A DNA stretch of 64,000 nt from Brevibacillus thermoruber 423 (GTDB lineage Bacteria; Bacillota; Bacilli; Brevibacillales; Brevibacillaceae), in the NCBI RefSeq assembly GCF_000454065.1, contig NZ_KE695650.1:310001-374000 (forward strand), read 5' to 3'. The notes under the pieces were generated by a model. That model saw only the letters and a list, made by a program, of their open reading frames with translations, made no database searches and was not told where the DNA came from. The translations under genes and the position numbers were made by a program. Of this stretch, positions 46,125 to 55,141 are shown in pieces (position 1 is the stretch's first letter; every line of letters begins with the position of its first letter).

Positions 46125-47046
46125 CAAGTGGCATGGCGTCGTGGTGCTGGACAAGCCGGCCGGAATGACCTCCCACGACTGTGTGGCCCGCATCCGCCGC
46201 CTGTTTCGCACGAAAAAGGTGGGCCATGCCGGCACCCTGGACCCGGACGTGACCGGCGTGCTGCCCGTCTGTCTGGGACACGCCACCCGCCTGGTCGAAT
46301 ACCTGCAGGACCTCCCGAAGCGCTACGACGTGGTGATGCGCCTCGGTTCCTCCACCACGACCGAGGACGCGGCCGGGGAACTGGTGGAACACCTGCCGGT
46401 CGACTCCGCAGCCATCACGCCGGAGCGGCTGAATGGCGTGTTCCGCCAGTTTCTGGGCGAGATCGAGCAGGTCCCCCCGATGTACTCCGCCGTCAAGGTA
46501 AACGGCAAACGGCTGTACCAACTGGCCAGAGAGGGCGAAGTGGTGGAGCGCCCTGCACGCAGGGTGACGATCTACGAGCTGGACCTGCACGACATCCGTC
46601 CGGACGGCGACGCCGTGGACGTGTTCTTTTCCTGCACGTGTTCCAAAGGCACCTATGTGCGCACCTTGTGTGTTGACCTGGGACGTGCTCTGGGGTATCC
46701 TGCCCATATGAAGCAGTTGAGGCGCGTCAAAAGCGGCCCGTTTTCGGAGCGGGACGCCGTGGCGCTGGAGCTGCTGGAAGAAAAGGGCGCGCGCGGAGAG
46801 GAGCTGTCCCCCTGGCTGGTCCCCTTGTCGCAAGCGGTCTCGTTTCTGCCGAGGTACCAGGTGCCGCCCGAGCGGATAAAAGCGGTGCTGAACGGTCTGT
46901 CCACCGCCCTTCCCGGCGTGAAGGCGGAAGAGGGCAGCCTGATCTGCCTGTTCGCGGGAGAACAACTGCTGGGCATTCACCGCGTCTGCCGCGGCCCCAA
47001 AGGTCTTTTTGCCAAGGCTGAAAAAGTCTTTCCCACCGAGGTGTAA
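46117..47046 (+). CDS. truB: tRNA pseudouridine-55 synthase TruB
   Basis: 309 residues. It starts HGVVVLDKPAGMTSHDCVAR, and the catalytic Asp lies in GHAGTLDPDVTGVLPVCLG. The tRNA-binding YSAVKVNGKRLY and RRVTIYELDLHD motifs are present. It makes psi-55 in the T-loop. It ends two bases before ribF. Confidence 0.97.
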   Translation: MSSKWHGVVVLDKPAGMTSHDCVARIRRLFRTKKVGHAGTLDPDVTGVLPVCLGHATRLVEYLQDLPKRYDVVMRLGSSTTTEDAAGELVEHLPVDSAAITPERLNGVFRQFLGEIEQVPPMYSAVKVNGKRLYQLAREGEVVERPARRVTIYELDLHDIRPDGDAVDVFFSCTCSKGTYVRTLCVDLGRALGYPAHMKQLRRVKSGPFSERDAVALELLEEKGARGEELSPWLVPLSQAVSFLPRYQVPPERIKAVLNGLSTALPGVKAEEGSLICLFAGEQLLGIHRVCRGPKGLFAKAEKVFPTEV

Positions 47047-47048
47047 GC

Positions 47049-47990
47049 GTGAAAACGATATCCTTGACGTATCCACTGCCGCGGGATTTGCAGCCGGACC
47101 CCTGCGCCATCGCCCTGGGGTATTTTGACGGCGTACATATCGGCCATCGGCGCGTGATTCAAAAAGCGATCGACACGGCCAAGGCGAACGGATGGAAAAG
47201 CGCGGTCATGACCTTCGATCCCCATCCGCGCGAGGTGCTGGGGCAGACCGGGTACAGCCAGTATCTCACCCCGCTGGCGGACAAGCTGGAACAACTGGAG
47301 AAGATGGGCGTAGATCTGACCTACGTCATCCGTTTTGACATCGCCTTCGCGGCCGTCTACCCGGAGGACTTCATCGCCGAATGCCTGCTGCCGCTCAACT
47401 GCCGCCACGTGGTCGTCGGGTTCGACTACACGTTTGGCTACCGCGGCATGGGTACGGCGCAAACGCTGCTGGCGGCGAGCGAGGGACGGTACGGCGTCGA
47501 CATCATCGGGCCGGTCAACCGGCTGGGCGAAAAAGTGAGCAGCACGATTATCCGCGAGTATCTGCACCATGGCGACGTGGAGCAGACCCGCCTTCTGCTC
47601 GGACGGCCGTACAAGATCAGGGGCGTGGTCGTCCACGGCGACAAGCGCGGCCGCACGATCGGCTTCCCTACGGCCAACGTGCGCGTGTCCCGGCCGTATC
47701 TGATCGGGAAAAACGGGGTGTACGGCGTCCGCTTCAGCGTGGACGGCCAAAGCTACCGCGGCGTGATGAACGTGGGCATCAAGCCGACGTTTGAGCTGGA
47801 GAAGAAGGAGAAGTCGCTGGAAGTGCACATTTTTGACTTCCAGGGAGACCTGTACGGAAAAGAAGTGGAAGTGGAGTTTCTGTTCTTCATCCGCGACGAG
47901 CAAAAATTCTCCGGCGTGGACGCGCTGATCGCGCAAATCCGGGAGGACGTGGAATACGCCAAGCGGAAGTTTGCCGAGGCGAACGTGTAA
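47049..47990 (+). CDS. ribF: Bifunctional riboflavin kinase/FAD synthetase RibF
   Basis: 313 residues. The N-terminal FMN adenylyltransferase has ALGYFDGVHIGHRRVIQKAI and FDPHPREVL. The C-terminal riboflavin kinase has VVHGDKRGRTIGFPTANVRV. It makes FMN and FAD from riboflavin. The start is GTG. No FMN riboswitch is seen upstream, as expected inside a coupled operon. It is called ribC in B. subtilis. Confidence 0.96.
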   Translation: MKTISLTYPLPRDLQPDPCAIALGYFDGVHIGHRRVIQKAIDTAKANGWKSAVMTFDPHPREVLGQTGYSQYLTPLADKLEQLEKMGVDLTYVIRFDIAFAAVYPEDFIAECLLPLNCRHVVVGFDYTFGYRGMGTAQTLLAASEGRYGVDIIGPVNRLGEKVSSTIIREYLHHGDVEQTRLLLGRPYKIRGVVVHGDKRGRTIGFPTANVRVSRPYLIGKNGVYGVRFSVDGQSYRGVMNVGIKPTFELEKKEKSLEVHIFDFQGDLYGKEVEVEFLFFIRDEQKFSGVDALIAQIREDVEYAKRKFAEANV

Positions 47991-48000
47991 ATCTTTTTCT

Positions 48001-48029
48001 TTGCTTTTCCATGAGCGGTATGCTATAAT
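48001..48029 (+). promoter_or_regulatory. Sigma-A promoter of rpsO
   Basis: TTGCTT (48001-48006), 17-base spacer, TATAAT (48024-48029) preceded by TGC (extended -10). The -35 begins 10 bases after the ribF stop. Predicted transcription start is near 48036. Confidence 0.87.
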
Positions 48030-48035
48030 TCAAAA

Positions 48036-48124
48036 CGTTGTACAGATAACCGCAGCTTGGCTGTCCGACACTCACCGGCGGCAGACTCGGCTGACGGGGA
48101 TAGACAAGAGGGAGGTGAGTCATG
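48036..48124 (+). promoter_or_regulatory. Structured rpsO leader that masks the ribosome site
   Basis: ACTCACC (48070-48076) is exactly complementary to GGTGAGT (48114-48120), which is most of the rpsO Shine-Dalgarno. CAGC/GCTG at 48054-48064 forms another small stem. This fits known S15 feedback, where S15 binds its own leader, but the layout here is read from sequence only. Confidence 0.6.
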
Positions 48125-48394
48125 ATGGCACTGTCTCAAGAACGCAAAGCTCAACTGATTCAAGAGTTCCGTACGCATGAGAACGACACCGGTTCTCCGG
48201 AAGTTCAGATCGCTATCCTGACCGAGAACATCAACAACTTGAACGAGCATCTGCGCACGCACAAGAAAGACCACCACAGCCGTCGTGGTCTGCTGAAGAT
48301 GGTTGGTCAGCGCCGCAATCTGTTGAACTACCTGAAAGAAACGGACATTCAGCGTTATCGCGTACTGATTGACCGTCTCGGTCTGCGTCGCTAA
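48125..48394 (+). CDS. rpsO: 30S ribosomal protein S15
   Basis: 89 residues, the exact family length. It contains [20 protein letters not shown] and [19 protein letters not shown], the S15 signature. It binds the central domain of 16S rRNA. ATG at 48125 is six bases after GGAGGTGA; an ATG one codon earlier is too close. It is followed by a terminator and then pnp, a nearly universal pairing. Confidence 0.98.
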   Translation: MALSQERKAQLIQEFRTHENDTGSPEVQIAILTENINNLNEHLRTHKKDHHSRRGLLKMVGQRRNLLNYLKETDIQRYRVLIDRLGLRR

Positions 48395-48407
48395 TGACAT
48401 CAGTTGG

Positions 48408-48432
48408 AAAGCGGGTTCATCCCGCTTTTTCT
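48408..48432 (+). terminator. Terminator after rpsO
   Basis: AAAGCGGG (48408-48415) pairs with CCCGCTTT (48421-48428) over TTCAT, with T-rich sequence after. The following 220 bases to pnp hold a second hairpin (CCGGGAG 48472-48478 with CTCTCGG 48488-48494). No convincing promoter was found there. Confidence 0.85.
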
Positions 48433-48655
48433 GCTGTCTGCGCCTCTTTCCGCCGGCGGGGTGGCCGAAGACCGGGAGACAAGCCTCCTCTCGGAAAAGC
48501 TGCTGCGCCGGGCGGGCTCAGGCAGAATCTGCTCTTTTTCTCCTTGCATCTGCCACAGCGAGCCATTTAATTTTCAAACAGGCAGGAAATAATACATATA
48601 GGTAGAAAAAAGATTGTGTACGTGTACTAAGTCGTGAAGGAGGACTGCTAGCAAC

Positions 48656-50791
48656 ATGGAGCAACAATACCGTACATACGACTTTGACCTGGCAGGCCGC
48701 AAACTGACGCTGGAATTCGGCAAGATGGCCAAGCAGGCGCAAGGTTCGGTTCTGGTTCGGTACGGCGATACGGCGATTCTCTCCGCCGTGACGGTGTCCA
48801 AGGAAGCAAAGCCGATCGACTTTTTCCCGCTGACCGTCAACTACGAGGAGCGGCTGTACGCAGTCGGGAAAATTCCCGGAGGCTTTATCAAGCGGGAGGG
48901 ACGTCCCAGCGAAAAGGCGATTTTGGCCAGCCGCCTGATTGACCGTCCGATCCGTCCGCTGTTTCCCGAAGGGTTCCGCAACGAAGTCCAGGTGGTAAAC
49001 ACGGTGCTGTCCGTCGACCAGGACTGCTCGCCGGAGATCGCCGCCATGATCGGTACGTCGGCTGCGCTGTGCGTCTCGGAAATTCCCTTTAACGGCCCCA
49101 TTGCCGGCGTGATCGTCGGGCGCGTCGACGGCCAGTTCGTGATCAACCCGACCGTCGAGCAGATGGAAAAGAGCGACATTCACCTGGTCGTGGCCGGAAC
49201 GCGCGACGCCATCAACATGGTGGAGGCGGGAGCCGACCAGGTGCCGGAAGAAGTGATGCTGGAAGCGATCATGACCGGCCACGAGGTCATCAAGGAACTG
49301 GTCAAATTCCAGGATCAGATCGTCGCCGAGATCGGCAAGGAAAAAATGGAAGTCGTGCTGCATGAAGTGGATCCGGAAATCGACCAGGCCGTCCGCAGCT
49401 ATGCTGAAGCCCGGTTGAAGGAAGCGATCCGCATCGAGGAGAAACAGGCGCGCTACGACGCCATCGACGCGATCAAGGAGGAAACGCGTCAGCATTTCGC
49501 CGAGCTCGATCCGGAGACGTATCCGGAACAGGAATCGATGATCAACGAGGTGCTGCACAACATCGTCAAGGAAGAAGTGCGCCGCCTGATCACGGAGGAG
49601 AAAATCCGGCCGGACGGACGGGCTCTCAACGAAATCCGCCCGCTGTCCAGCGAAGTGGGCCTGCTGGCGCGCACGCACGGTTCCGGGCTGTTCACGCGGG
49701 GCCAAACGCAAGCCCTCAGCGTATGCACGCTCGGCGCGCTGGGTGATGTGCAGATTCTGGACGGCTTGGGTCTGGAAGAGTCCAAACGCTTCATGCACCA
49801 CTACAACTTCCCGCCGTACAGCGTAGGGGAAGCGCGACCGCTGCGGGCACCGGGACGCCGCGAAATCGGACACGGGGCGCTTGGCGAGAGGGCCATCGAA
49901 CCGATCATCCCGTCCGAGAGCGAGTTCCCGTATACCATCCGGCTTGTCTCCGAGGTCATCGAATCAAACGGTTCCACCTCCCAGGCGTCCATTTGCGCCA
50001 GCGTACTGGCTCTGATGGATGCGGGCGTGCCGATCAAGGCGCCGGTTGCCGGTATCGCGATGGGGCTGATCATGGGCAAGGACGGCAAGACCTTCTCCAT
50101 CCTGACCGACATCCAGGGCATGGAAGACCACCTTGGCGACATGGACTTCAAAGTGGCCGGCACTGAAAAAGGGGTTACCGCCATCCAGATGGACATCAAG
50201 ATTTCCGGCATCAACCGGGAGATCCTGCAGCAGGCGCTGGAACAGGCGCGCGAAGGACGGCTCGTGATCCTGAAGCACATGATGGAGACGATCTCCGCAC
50301 CGCGGCCGCAGCTTTCTCCGTACGCGCCGAAAATTATTACGATGCAGATCAATCCGGACAAGATCCGCGAGGTGATCGGTCCCCAAGGACGCGTCATCAA
50401 CAAGATCATCGACGAAACGGGCGTCAAAATCGACATCGAACAAGACGGCCGCATCTACATCGCCTCGGTTGACCAGGAAGCCAACCTGCGCGCGAAACAG
50501 ATCATTGAGGACCTGGTGCGCGAGGTAACCGTTGGCCAGACCTATCTGGGCACCGTGAAGCGCGTGGAAAAATACGGGGCGTTCATCGAACTCTTCGCCG
50601 GCAAGGAAGGGCTCTGCCACATCTCCCAACTGGCGGAAGAGCGGGTCGCCAAAACCGAAGATGTCGTCTCCATCGGCGACAAGGTGCTCGTCAAGGTTAC
50701 GGAAATTGACGATCAGGGCCGGATCAACCTGTCCCGCAAGGCCGTGCTGAAGGAACAGGCGGCACAGCGCGCGGCGGCCAAAGCAGAATAA
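48656..50791 (+). CDS. pnp: Polyribonucleotide nucleotidyltransferase (PNPase)
   Basis: 711 residues. Two RNase PH domains (the second holds [18 protein letters not shown] and [15 protein letters not shown]), a KH domain ([20 protein letters not shown]) and an S1 domain ([20 protein letters not shown]). It degrades RNA 3'-5' by phosphorolysis. GAAGGAGGA lies before the ATG. No clear promoter is seen; transcription may come from rpsO read-through. Confidence 0.98.
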   Translation: MEQQYRTYDFDLAGRKLTLEFGKMAKQAQGSVLVRYGDTAILSAVTVSKEAKPIDFFPLTVNYEERLYAVGKIPGGFIKREGRPSEKAILASRLIDRPIRPLFPEGFRNEVQVVNTVLSVDQDCSPEIAAMIGTSAALCVSEIPFNGPIAGVIVGRVDGQFVINPTVEQMEKSDIHLVVAGTRDAINMVEAGADQVPEEVMLEAIMTGHEVIKELVKFQDQIVAEIGKEKMEVVLHEVDPEIDQAVRSYAEARLKEAIRIEEKQARYDAIDAIKEETRQHFAELDPETYPEQESMINEVLHNIVKEEVRRLITEEKIRPDGRALNEIRPLSSEVGLLARTHGSGLFTRGQTQALSVCTLGALGDVQILDGLGLEESKRFMHHYNFPPYSVGEARPLRAPGRREIGHGALGERAIEPIIPSESEFPYTIRLVSEVIESNGSTSQASICASVLALMDAGVPIKAPVAGIAMGLIMGKDGKTFSILTDIQGMEDHLGDMDFKVAGTEKGVTAIQMDIKISGINREILQQALEQAREGRLVILKHMMETISAPRPQLSPYAPKIITMQINPDKIREVIGPQGRVINKIIDETGVKIDIEQDGRIYIASVDQEANLRAKQIIEDLVREVTVGQTYLGTVKRVEKYGAFIELFAGKEGLCHISQLAEERVAKTEDVVSIGDKVLVKVTEIDDQGRINLSRKAVLKEQAAQRAAAKAE

Positions 50792-50799
50792 CTTTCAAG

Positions 50800-50853
50800 C
50801 AAAAGGCTTCGTCACTCGAAGGTATCTTCGCGTACGGAAGCTTTTTCTTTTTC
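50800..50853 (+). terminator. Terminator after pnp
   Basis: AAAAGGCTTC (50801-50810) pairs, with one bulge, with GGAAGCTTTTT (50836-50845). A nested CGAAG/CTTCG hairpin lies inside, and TCTTTTTCTC follows. It marks the left edge of the Lrp-peptidase insertion. Confidence 0.8.
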
Positions 50854-50902
50854 TCCATCCCCGTCCCTCCAACAGGGGGCGGAATTTGTCGACATAAAAT
50901 TG

Positions 50903-50931
50903 TTGTACAACTCGCAATATTCATTTATTCT
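50903..50931 (+). promoter_or_regulatory. Probable promoter of the Lrp-peptidase unit
   Basis: TTGTAC (50903-50908), 17-base spacer, TATTCT (50926-50931). The -10 matches the consensus at four of six positions. The -35 sits in the palindrome GTTGTACAAC (50902-50911), a possible extra operator. Confidence 0.45.
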
Positions 50932-50941
50932 GTCAGCATAT

Positions 50942-51017
50942 TACCGAATCCGGTACTGAAATCACCATCAACTACTCATTCGCGTTTTGCCGGACGAAGC
51001 GAATACCGGAAACGGTA
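50942..51017. promoter_or_regulatory. Paired TACCG-N4-CGGTA inverted repeats, candidate operator
   Basis: The same 14-base palindrome half-sites occur at 50942-50955 (centre AATC) and 51004-51017 (centre GAAA). The centres are 62 bases apart, close to six helical turns, so both would face the same side of DNA. They flank an ATTCGC/GCGAAT repeat and lie just before the Lrp-type gene. Binding by that regulator is an inference. Confidence 0.6.
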
Positions 51018-51050
51018 GCAACCAGATGTTTGCAGATAGGGGCGTGCAGA

Positions 51051-51503
51051 GTGGTGAGCCACATGCTTGACGAACTGGACCTGGGGATCATCCAACTGCT
51101 GTCGAGAGACGGTCGAATGCCGTTCTCCGAGATGGCGGGACAGTTGGGCGTCACGGAAAAAACCGTTCGCGCGAGGTACAACAATTTGAAGGAAAACGAC
51201 ATGATCAGCGTCGTGGGCGTGGTCAATCCCATCTCCCTCGGGCTCAAGATCGGCGCCATCATCCAACTGCGGGTGGAGCACCGGCATCTGCAAAACGTGA
51301 TGGAACAGATCAGCCGATGTCGAGAAGTCCGCTACGTCACGCTGACGTCCGGGGACTACCAACTGCTGATTCAGGTGCATGTGCGCCATCACGAAGAGCT
51401 GACTGATTTTGTCAAACACAAGTTGGGCAGCATCGAGGAGATTGCCAAGGTCAACCTGATCGTTCAACTGGAGGTGTACAAGAACACGTTCTCCTACATG
51501 TAA
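51051..51503 (+). CDS. Lrp/AsnC family transcriptional regulator
   Basis: About 150 residues. An N-terminal winged helix (MLDELDLGIIQLLSRDGRMP, then GVTEKTVRARYNNLKENDMI) is followed by a RAM-like ligand domain (REVRYVTLTSGDYQLLIQVH). Such proteins sense amino acids and control uptake or degradation. It starts an operon with a peptide-binding lipoprotein and two peptidases, suggesting it senses an amino acid released from peptides. Start choice is uncertain: GTG 51051, GTG 51054 or ATG 51063; AGGGG at 51038-51042 favours the GTGs. Confidence 0.88.
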   Translation: MVSHMLDELDLGIIQLLSRDGRMPFSEMAGQLGVTEKTVRARYNNLKENDMISVVGVVNPISLGLKIGAIIQLRVEHRHLQNVMEQISRCREVRYVTLTSGDYQLLIQVHVRHHEELTDFVKHKLGSIEEIAKVNLIVQLEVYKNTFSYM

Positions 51504-51623
51504 AGGGGACAAGCACTGCGGCGTCTCGGCCGTCCGCGCGCGAAAGCCGCGGATGGCGGGGAAGGTCGGATTCCGGTTATCCATGCAAACCGGTCAACTC
51601 GTAGGGAGAGGGGAGAGATACCC

Positions 51624-53258
51624 ATGAAAAAGCTCGCGACACTCGGCCTGGCGCTCGTCCTCGCGCTGCCGGCGCTGTCAGGATGCACGGGAGGGGGCTC
51701 CGGAGCCGCGGATCTGGCACAGGCGAACAAGTCCGGCGAAGGGAACCAACAGGAAATCGTCTTCAACGCCAAGTCCGAACCGCCCGACCTGAATCCGCTG
51801 AAGTCGACGGACACCACGTCGTTCTGGATCATCGACCAGTTGTTTGAGGGATTGTACTGGACGAACCAAAACGGTGAGCCGGTATTGGCGGCCGCGAAAG
51901 ACGTACAAATAACGGAGAATGGGAAACGGTACACGTTTACCCTGCGCGACGAGGCCAAATGGTCGAACGGCGACCCGGTCACGGCGGAAGACTTTGTCTA
52001 TTCGTTCCTGACGCATCTCGACCCTGCGTTCGGTTCCACGACCGCCTTCCAGCTTTACTACATAAAAGGGGCGGAAGCGTTTAACAAGGGAACGGGCAAG
52101 GCGGAGGAGGTAGGAGTCAAGGCGCTGGATGACAAGACGCTGCAGATCGATCTGGTGGCGCCGATCAGCTATTTCCCGAAACTGTTGGCGACCCGTTACT
52201 ACACTCCGATCAACAAAAAAGTGGCGGAGGCCAACCCGAACTGGGCCGGAGATGCCAAGACGTACGTGTCCAACGGCGCCTATGCCTTGACCGAGTGGAA
52301 TCACGATTCCTCCGTCACGATTGAGAAAAACGAACACTACTGGAACAAGGCCGACGTCAGCATGCCCAAGGTGACCTGGAAAATGGTGAACGAAGCCACC
52401 ACGTACTATCAAATGTACAAGAGCGGCGAGCTGGATGTGATTCAGGACCTGCCGACCGAGGTGATCGAAAAGGAAAAGAACAATCCGGATTTCGTCAACA
52501 AGCCCAATTTTGGGACGTACATGTACATGTTTAACGTCGAACAGCCGCCGTTTACCAACAAAAAGATCCGCAAGGCGTTTGCCATGGCGCTGGACCGCAA
52601 GCTGATCACCGAGAGCGTGAGCATGGGCGGGGAAACGCCGGCGTATGCGATGGTGCCCGATGGAGTGGTCACCGCGACGGGAAGCGACTTCCGCAAAGAA
52701 AAGCCCGCATATTTTGCGTACGATCCGCAGGAAGCGAAGCGCTTGCTGGAAGAAGGGATGAAAGAAGAGGGATGGACGTCCTTCCCGGAGACGACGCTGA
52801 TGTACAATACGGCCGAAAATCACAAGAAGATCGCCCAAGCGGTACAGGAAATGATCAGCAAGAACCTGGGCGTCGAACTGAAGCTGCAGAACCAGGAGTG
52901 GAAGGTATACCTCGACACGACCAAGCAAAAGAACTACCAGATGGCGCGGATGGGCTGGCTGCCCGCTGTCGTGGACCCGTCGTTCAGCCTGGATTATTAC
53001 CTGGGAGACAGCCCCAACAACCGGACGGGCTGGGTCAACACAGAGTACGACAGCTTGATGGCCGCGGCCAAGGTCGAACAGGACCCGCAAAAGCGAAACG
53101 ACTTGCTGCACAGCGCGGAAGACATTCTGATGGACGAGATGCCGTTCATCCCGGTCTACTTTTACATGCAGAATTACCTCGTGAAACCGGATATCCACGG
53201 ACTCTATTTCCCGCCGAACGGGTATCCGATCGCGCGGTGGGCGACCCGCGGGCAGTGA
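51624..53258 (+). CDS. Oligopeptide ABC transporter substrate-binding lipoprotein (OppA/DppE family)
   Basis: 544 residues. The lipoprotein signal is LALVLALPALSGC, with the lipobox Cys followed by a Gly/Ser linker. The SBP_bac_5 body includes FEGLYWTNQNGEPVLAAAKD, YTFTLRDEAKWSNGDPVTAE and GWVNTEYDSLMAAAKVEQDP. It captures peptides outside the membrane. No permease or ATPase genes are adjacent, so it must share a transporter encoded elsewhere. The 120-base gap after the Lrp gene holds small inverted repeats (CCGGT/ACCGG). Confidence 0.93.
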   Translation: MKKLATLGLALVLALPALSGCTGGGSGAADLAQANKSGEGNQQEIVFNAKSEPPDLNPLKSTDTTSFWIIDQLFEGLYWTNQNGEPVLAAAKDVQITENGKRYTFTLRDEAKWSNGDPVTAEDFVYSFLTHLDPAFGSTTAFQLYYIKGAEAFNKGTGKAEEVGVKALDDKTLQIDLVAPISYFPKLLATRYYTPINKKVAEANPNWAGDAKTYVSNGAYALTEWNHDSSVTIEKNEHYWNKADVSMPKVTWKMVNEATTYYQMYKSGELDVIQDLPTEVIEKEKNNPDFVNKPNFGTYMYMFNVEQPPFTNKKIRKAFAMALDRKLITESVSMGGETPAYAMVPDGVVTATGSDFRKEKPAYFAYDPQEAKRLLEEGMKEEGWTSFPETTLMYNTAENHKKIAQAVQEMISKNLGVELKLQNQEWKVYLDTTKQKNYQMARMGWLPAVVDPSFSLDYYLGDSPNNRTGWVNTEYDSLMAAAKVEQDPQKRNDLLHSAEDILMDEMPFIPVYFYMQNYLVKPDIHGLYFPPNGYPIARWATRGQ

Positions 53259-53324
53259 CGCGCGGGCGAAAACGGCGGCCACGCCCCCAGCCTTGCCAAT
53301 ATCGGAGCGAAAGGAGCAGAGGCC

Positions 53325-55136
53325 ATGGAGCCAACGGAAAAGCTGCTCGCCTTTTTGCGGGTGGACTCCGCGTATCAGCCGCAGGCCGTCCCCGGGCGGC
53401 GGTCGTTTACCTTCCTCTCCAAACGGACGGGAATTCCCCAACTGTGGACGTGGACGGAAGCGGGCGCGGACATGGCGATCAACCTGCCCGACCGGGTGAT
53501 GGAGGTGAGCCACTCGCCATCCGGCACCTATACAGTGGTCGGCATGGACTGCAGGGGGAACGAAAAACAGCAGTTGTACCTTCTGAACAACGACGACGCT
53601 TCCGTCGAAGAGCTGGCCGTTTCGCCGGATCATTTTCACTGCGTGGGCGGCTGGTCGCCGTGCGGAAAACGGGTGGCCTGGTCCAGCAACCGGCGTGATC
53701 CGGGCTGCTTCGACCTCTTTGTGCAGGACGTGGAGACGAAGAACATCGAGCGGGTCTACACGTGCGACGGGCGATTGGAGCCGATCGGCTGGCACCCGGA
53801 TGGCGACAACCTGCTGGTCAGCCTGCAGGAGACCAACATTGACAACCGCCTGTACCTGATCGACCTGAAGCGGCAGACGGCACGCCGTCTGTGCGGGGAT
53901 GATCGGCCGGCGCGGTATCGGTCGGCCCGGCTTGCAAAAGACGGTCGGGGCGGGTGGCTCGTGACCGATCAGGGGAGGAACACGATGGCGCTGTGCCGCT
54001 TCTCACTGGCGGACGGCGCGCTGGAGACGCTCGTCCACGTTCCCCGCTGGGACATCGTGGAGGCAATGCCGTCCGTCGACGAACAGCATCTGGCGTTCAC
54101 GGTGAACGAAGGGGGGATCTTCGCCCTGTGCCTGTACAGCGTGACGGAGAAGTCGTTTCAGCGGGTGGAGGGGCTCCCCGCAGGCGTGGTCGATTCCCTC
54201 TCCTGGCTTGATCCAGACACACTGATCTTTTGTCTCAAAAGTCCCACGCTCCCCGGCGACGTGTGGCGTTACACCGTTTCGCGGCAGGAACTGTGCAGGC
54301 TGACCTTTTTCGGAAGAGCGGAGCAGATCGAGCATTTGTGGAAAGAACCGAAGATTCGCACCTATCGCTCGTTTGACGGTCTGGACGTGCCGTATTTCTT
54401 TTACGGAGACGAAGCCGATTCCCGCAGGCGGCCGGTCGTCGTCTACGTCCACGGCGGGCCGGAGAGCCAGATTCGCGCCGAGTTTCATCCGGTTCTTCAG
54501 TATCTCGTCAGTGAAGGCTTTATCGTCGTGGCCCCCAACGTCCGTGGGAGCATGGGGTATGGCAGGGAATACGTCCAACTGGACGACGGCCGCAAGCGAA
54601 TGGATGCGGTCGCGGACCTGGCCTGGCTGGTCAGGGATCTCGCCGCCCTCCCCGCCGTCGATCCGACCAGGATCGGCATCATGGGGCGCAGTTACGGCGG
54701 ATTTATGGTGCTGGCCGCCTTGACCCGCTATCCCGACTTGTGGGCCGCGGGCGTCGATATCGTCGGCATCTCGGACTTCCGCAGCTTCCTTGCCAACACC
54801 GGACCATGGCGCCGGAAGCTGCGCGAGGCCGAGTACGGCAGCCTGAGCGATCACGCCGATTTCTTCGCGGAGATCGCGCCGCTGCGCCACGCTCACAAGA
54901 TACGGGTGCCGCTCCTCGTCTTTCACGGCCGAAACGACACCCGCGTGCCCGTGAGCGAGGCGGAGCAGTTGGTCGCGGACATGAAGAGCCGTCAACAGCA
55001 CGTGGAACTGGTCGTATTTGAGGACGAGGGACATCAGACGGAAAAGCTGGAAAACCACATGGCGATGAATCGGCGCATCGCGCAGTTCTTTGGCCAGCAC
55101 CTGCGACAAGCATGGATTAACGCAAAGGAAGGGTGA
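53325..55136 (+). CDS. S9 family serine peptidase (acylaminoacyl/prolyl oligopeptidase type), first copy
   Basis: 603 residues. An N-terminal beta-propeller (about 1-340) is followed by an alpha/beta hydrolase domain. The nucleophile Ser is in GIMGRSYGGFMVLA, the Asp in VFHGRNDTRVPVSEAEQ and the His in FEDEGHQTE. It likely cleaves short peptides in the cytoplasm. No signal peptide is visible. It follows the OppA-like gene and overlaps the second S9 gene by a few bases. Substrate specificity cannot be read from sequence. Confidence 0.9.
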   Translation: MEPTEKLLAFLRVDSAYQPQAVPGRRSFTFLSKRTGIPQLWTWTEAGADMAINLPDRVMEVSHSPSGTYTVVGMDCRGNEKQQLYLLNNDDASVEELAVSPDHFHCVGGWSPCGKRVAWSSNRRDPGCFDLFVQDVETKNIERVYTCDGRLEPIGWHPDGDNLLVSLQETNIDNRLYLIDLKRQTARRLCGDDRPARYRSARLAKDGRGGWLVTDQGRNTMALCRFSLADGALETLVHVPRWDIVEAMPSVDEQHLAFTVNEGGIFALCLYSVTEKSFQRVEGLPAGVVDSLSWLDPDTLIFCLKSPTLPGDVWRYTVSRQELCRLTFFGRAEQIEHLWKEPKIRTYRSFDGLDVPYFFYGDEADSRRRPVVVYVHGGPESQIRAEFHPVLQYLVSEGFIVVAPNVRGSMGYGREYVQLDDGRKRMDAVADLAWLVRDLAALPAVDPTRIGIMGRSYGGFMVLAALTRYPDLWAAGVDIVGISDFRSFLANTGPWRRKLREAEYGSLSDHADFFAEIAPLRHAHKIRVPLLVFHGRNDTRVPVSEAEQLVADMKSRQQHVELVVFEDEGHQTEKLENHMAMNRRIAQFFGQHLRQAWINAKEG

Positions 55137-55141
55137 TTCCC

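Noticed and set aside
46990..47060. FMN riboswitch before ribF
   Set aside because: truB ends two bases before the GTG, so there is no leader to hold one.
48432..48655. Promoter for pnp
   Set aside because: TTGCAT at 48544 has only TTAATT 17 bases later, too poor a -10 to claim.
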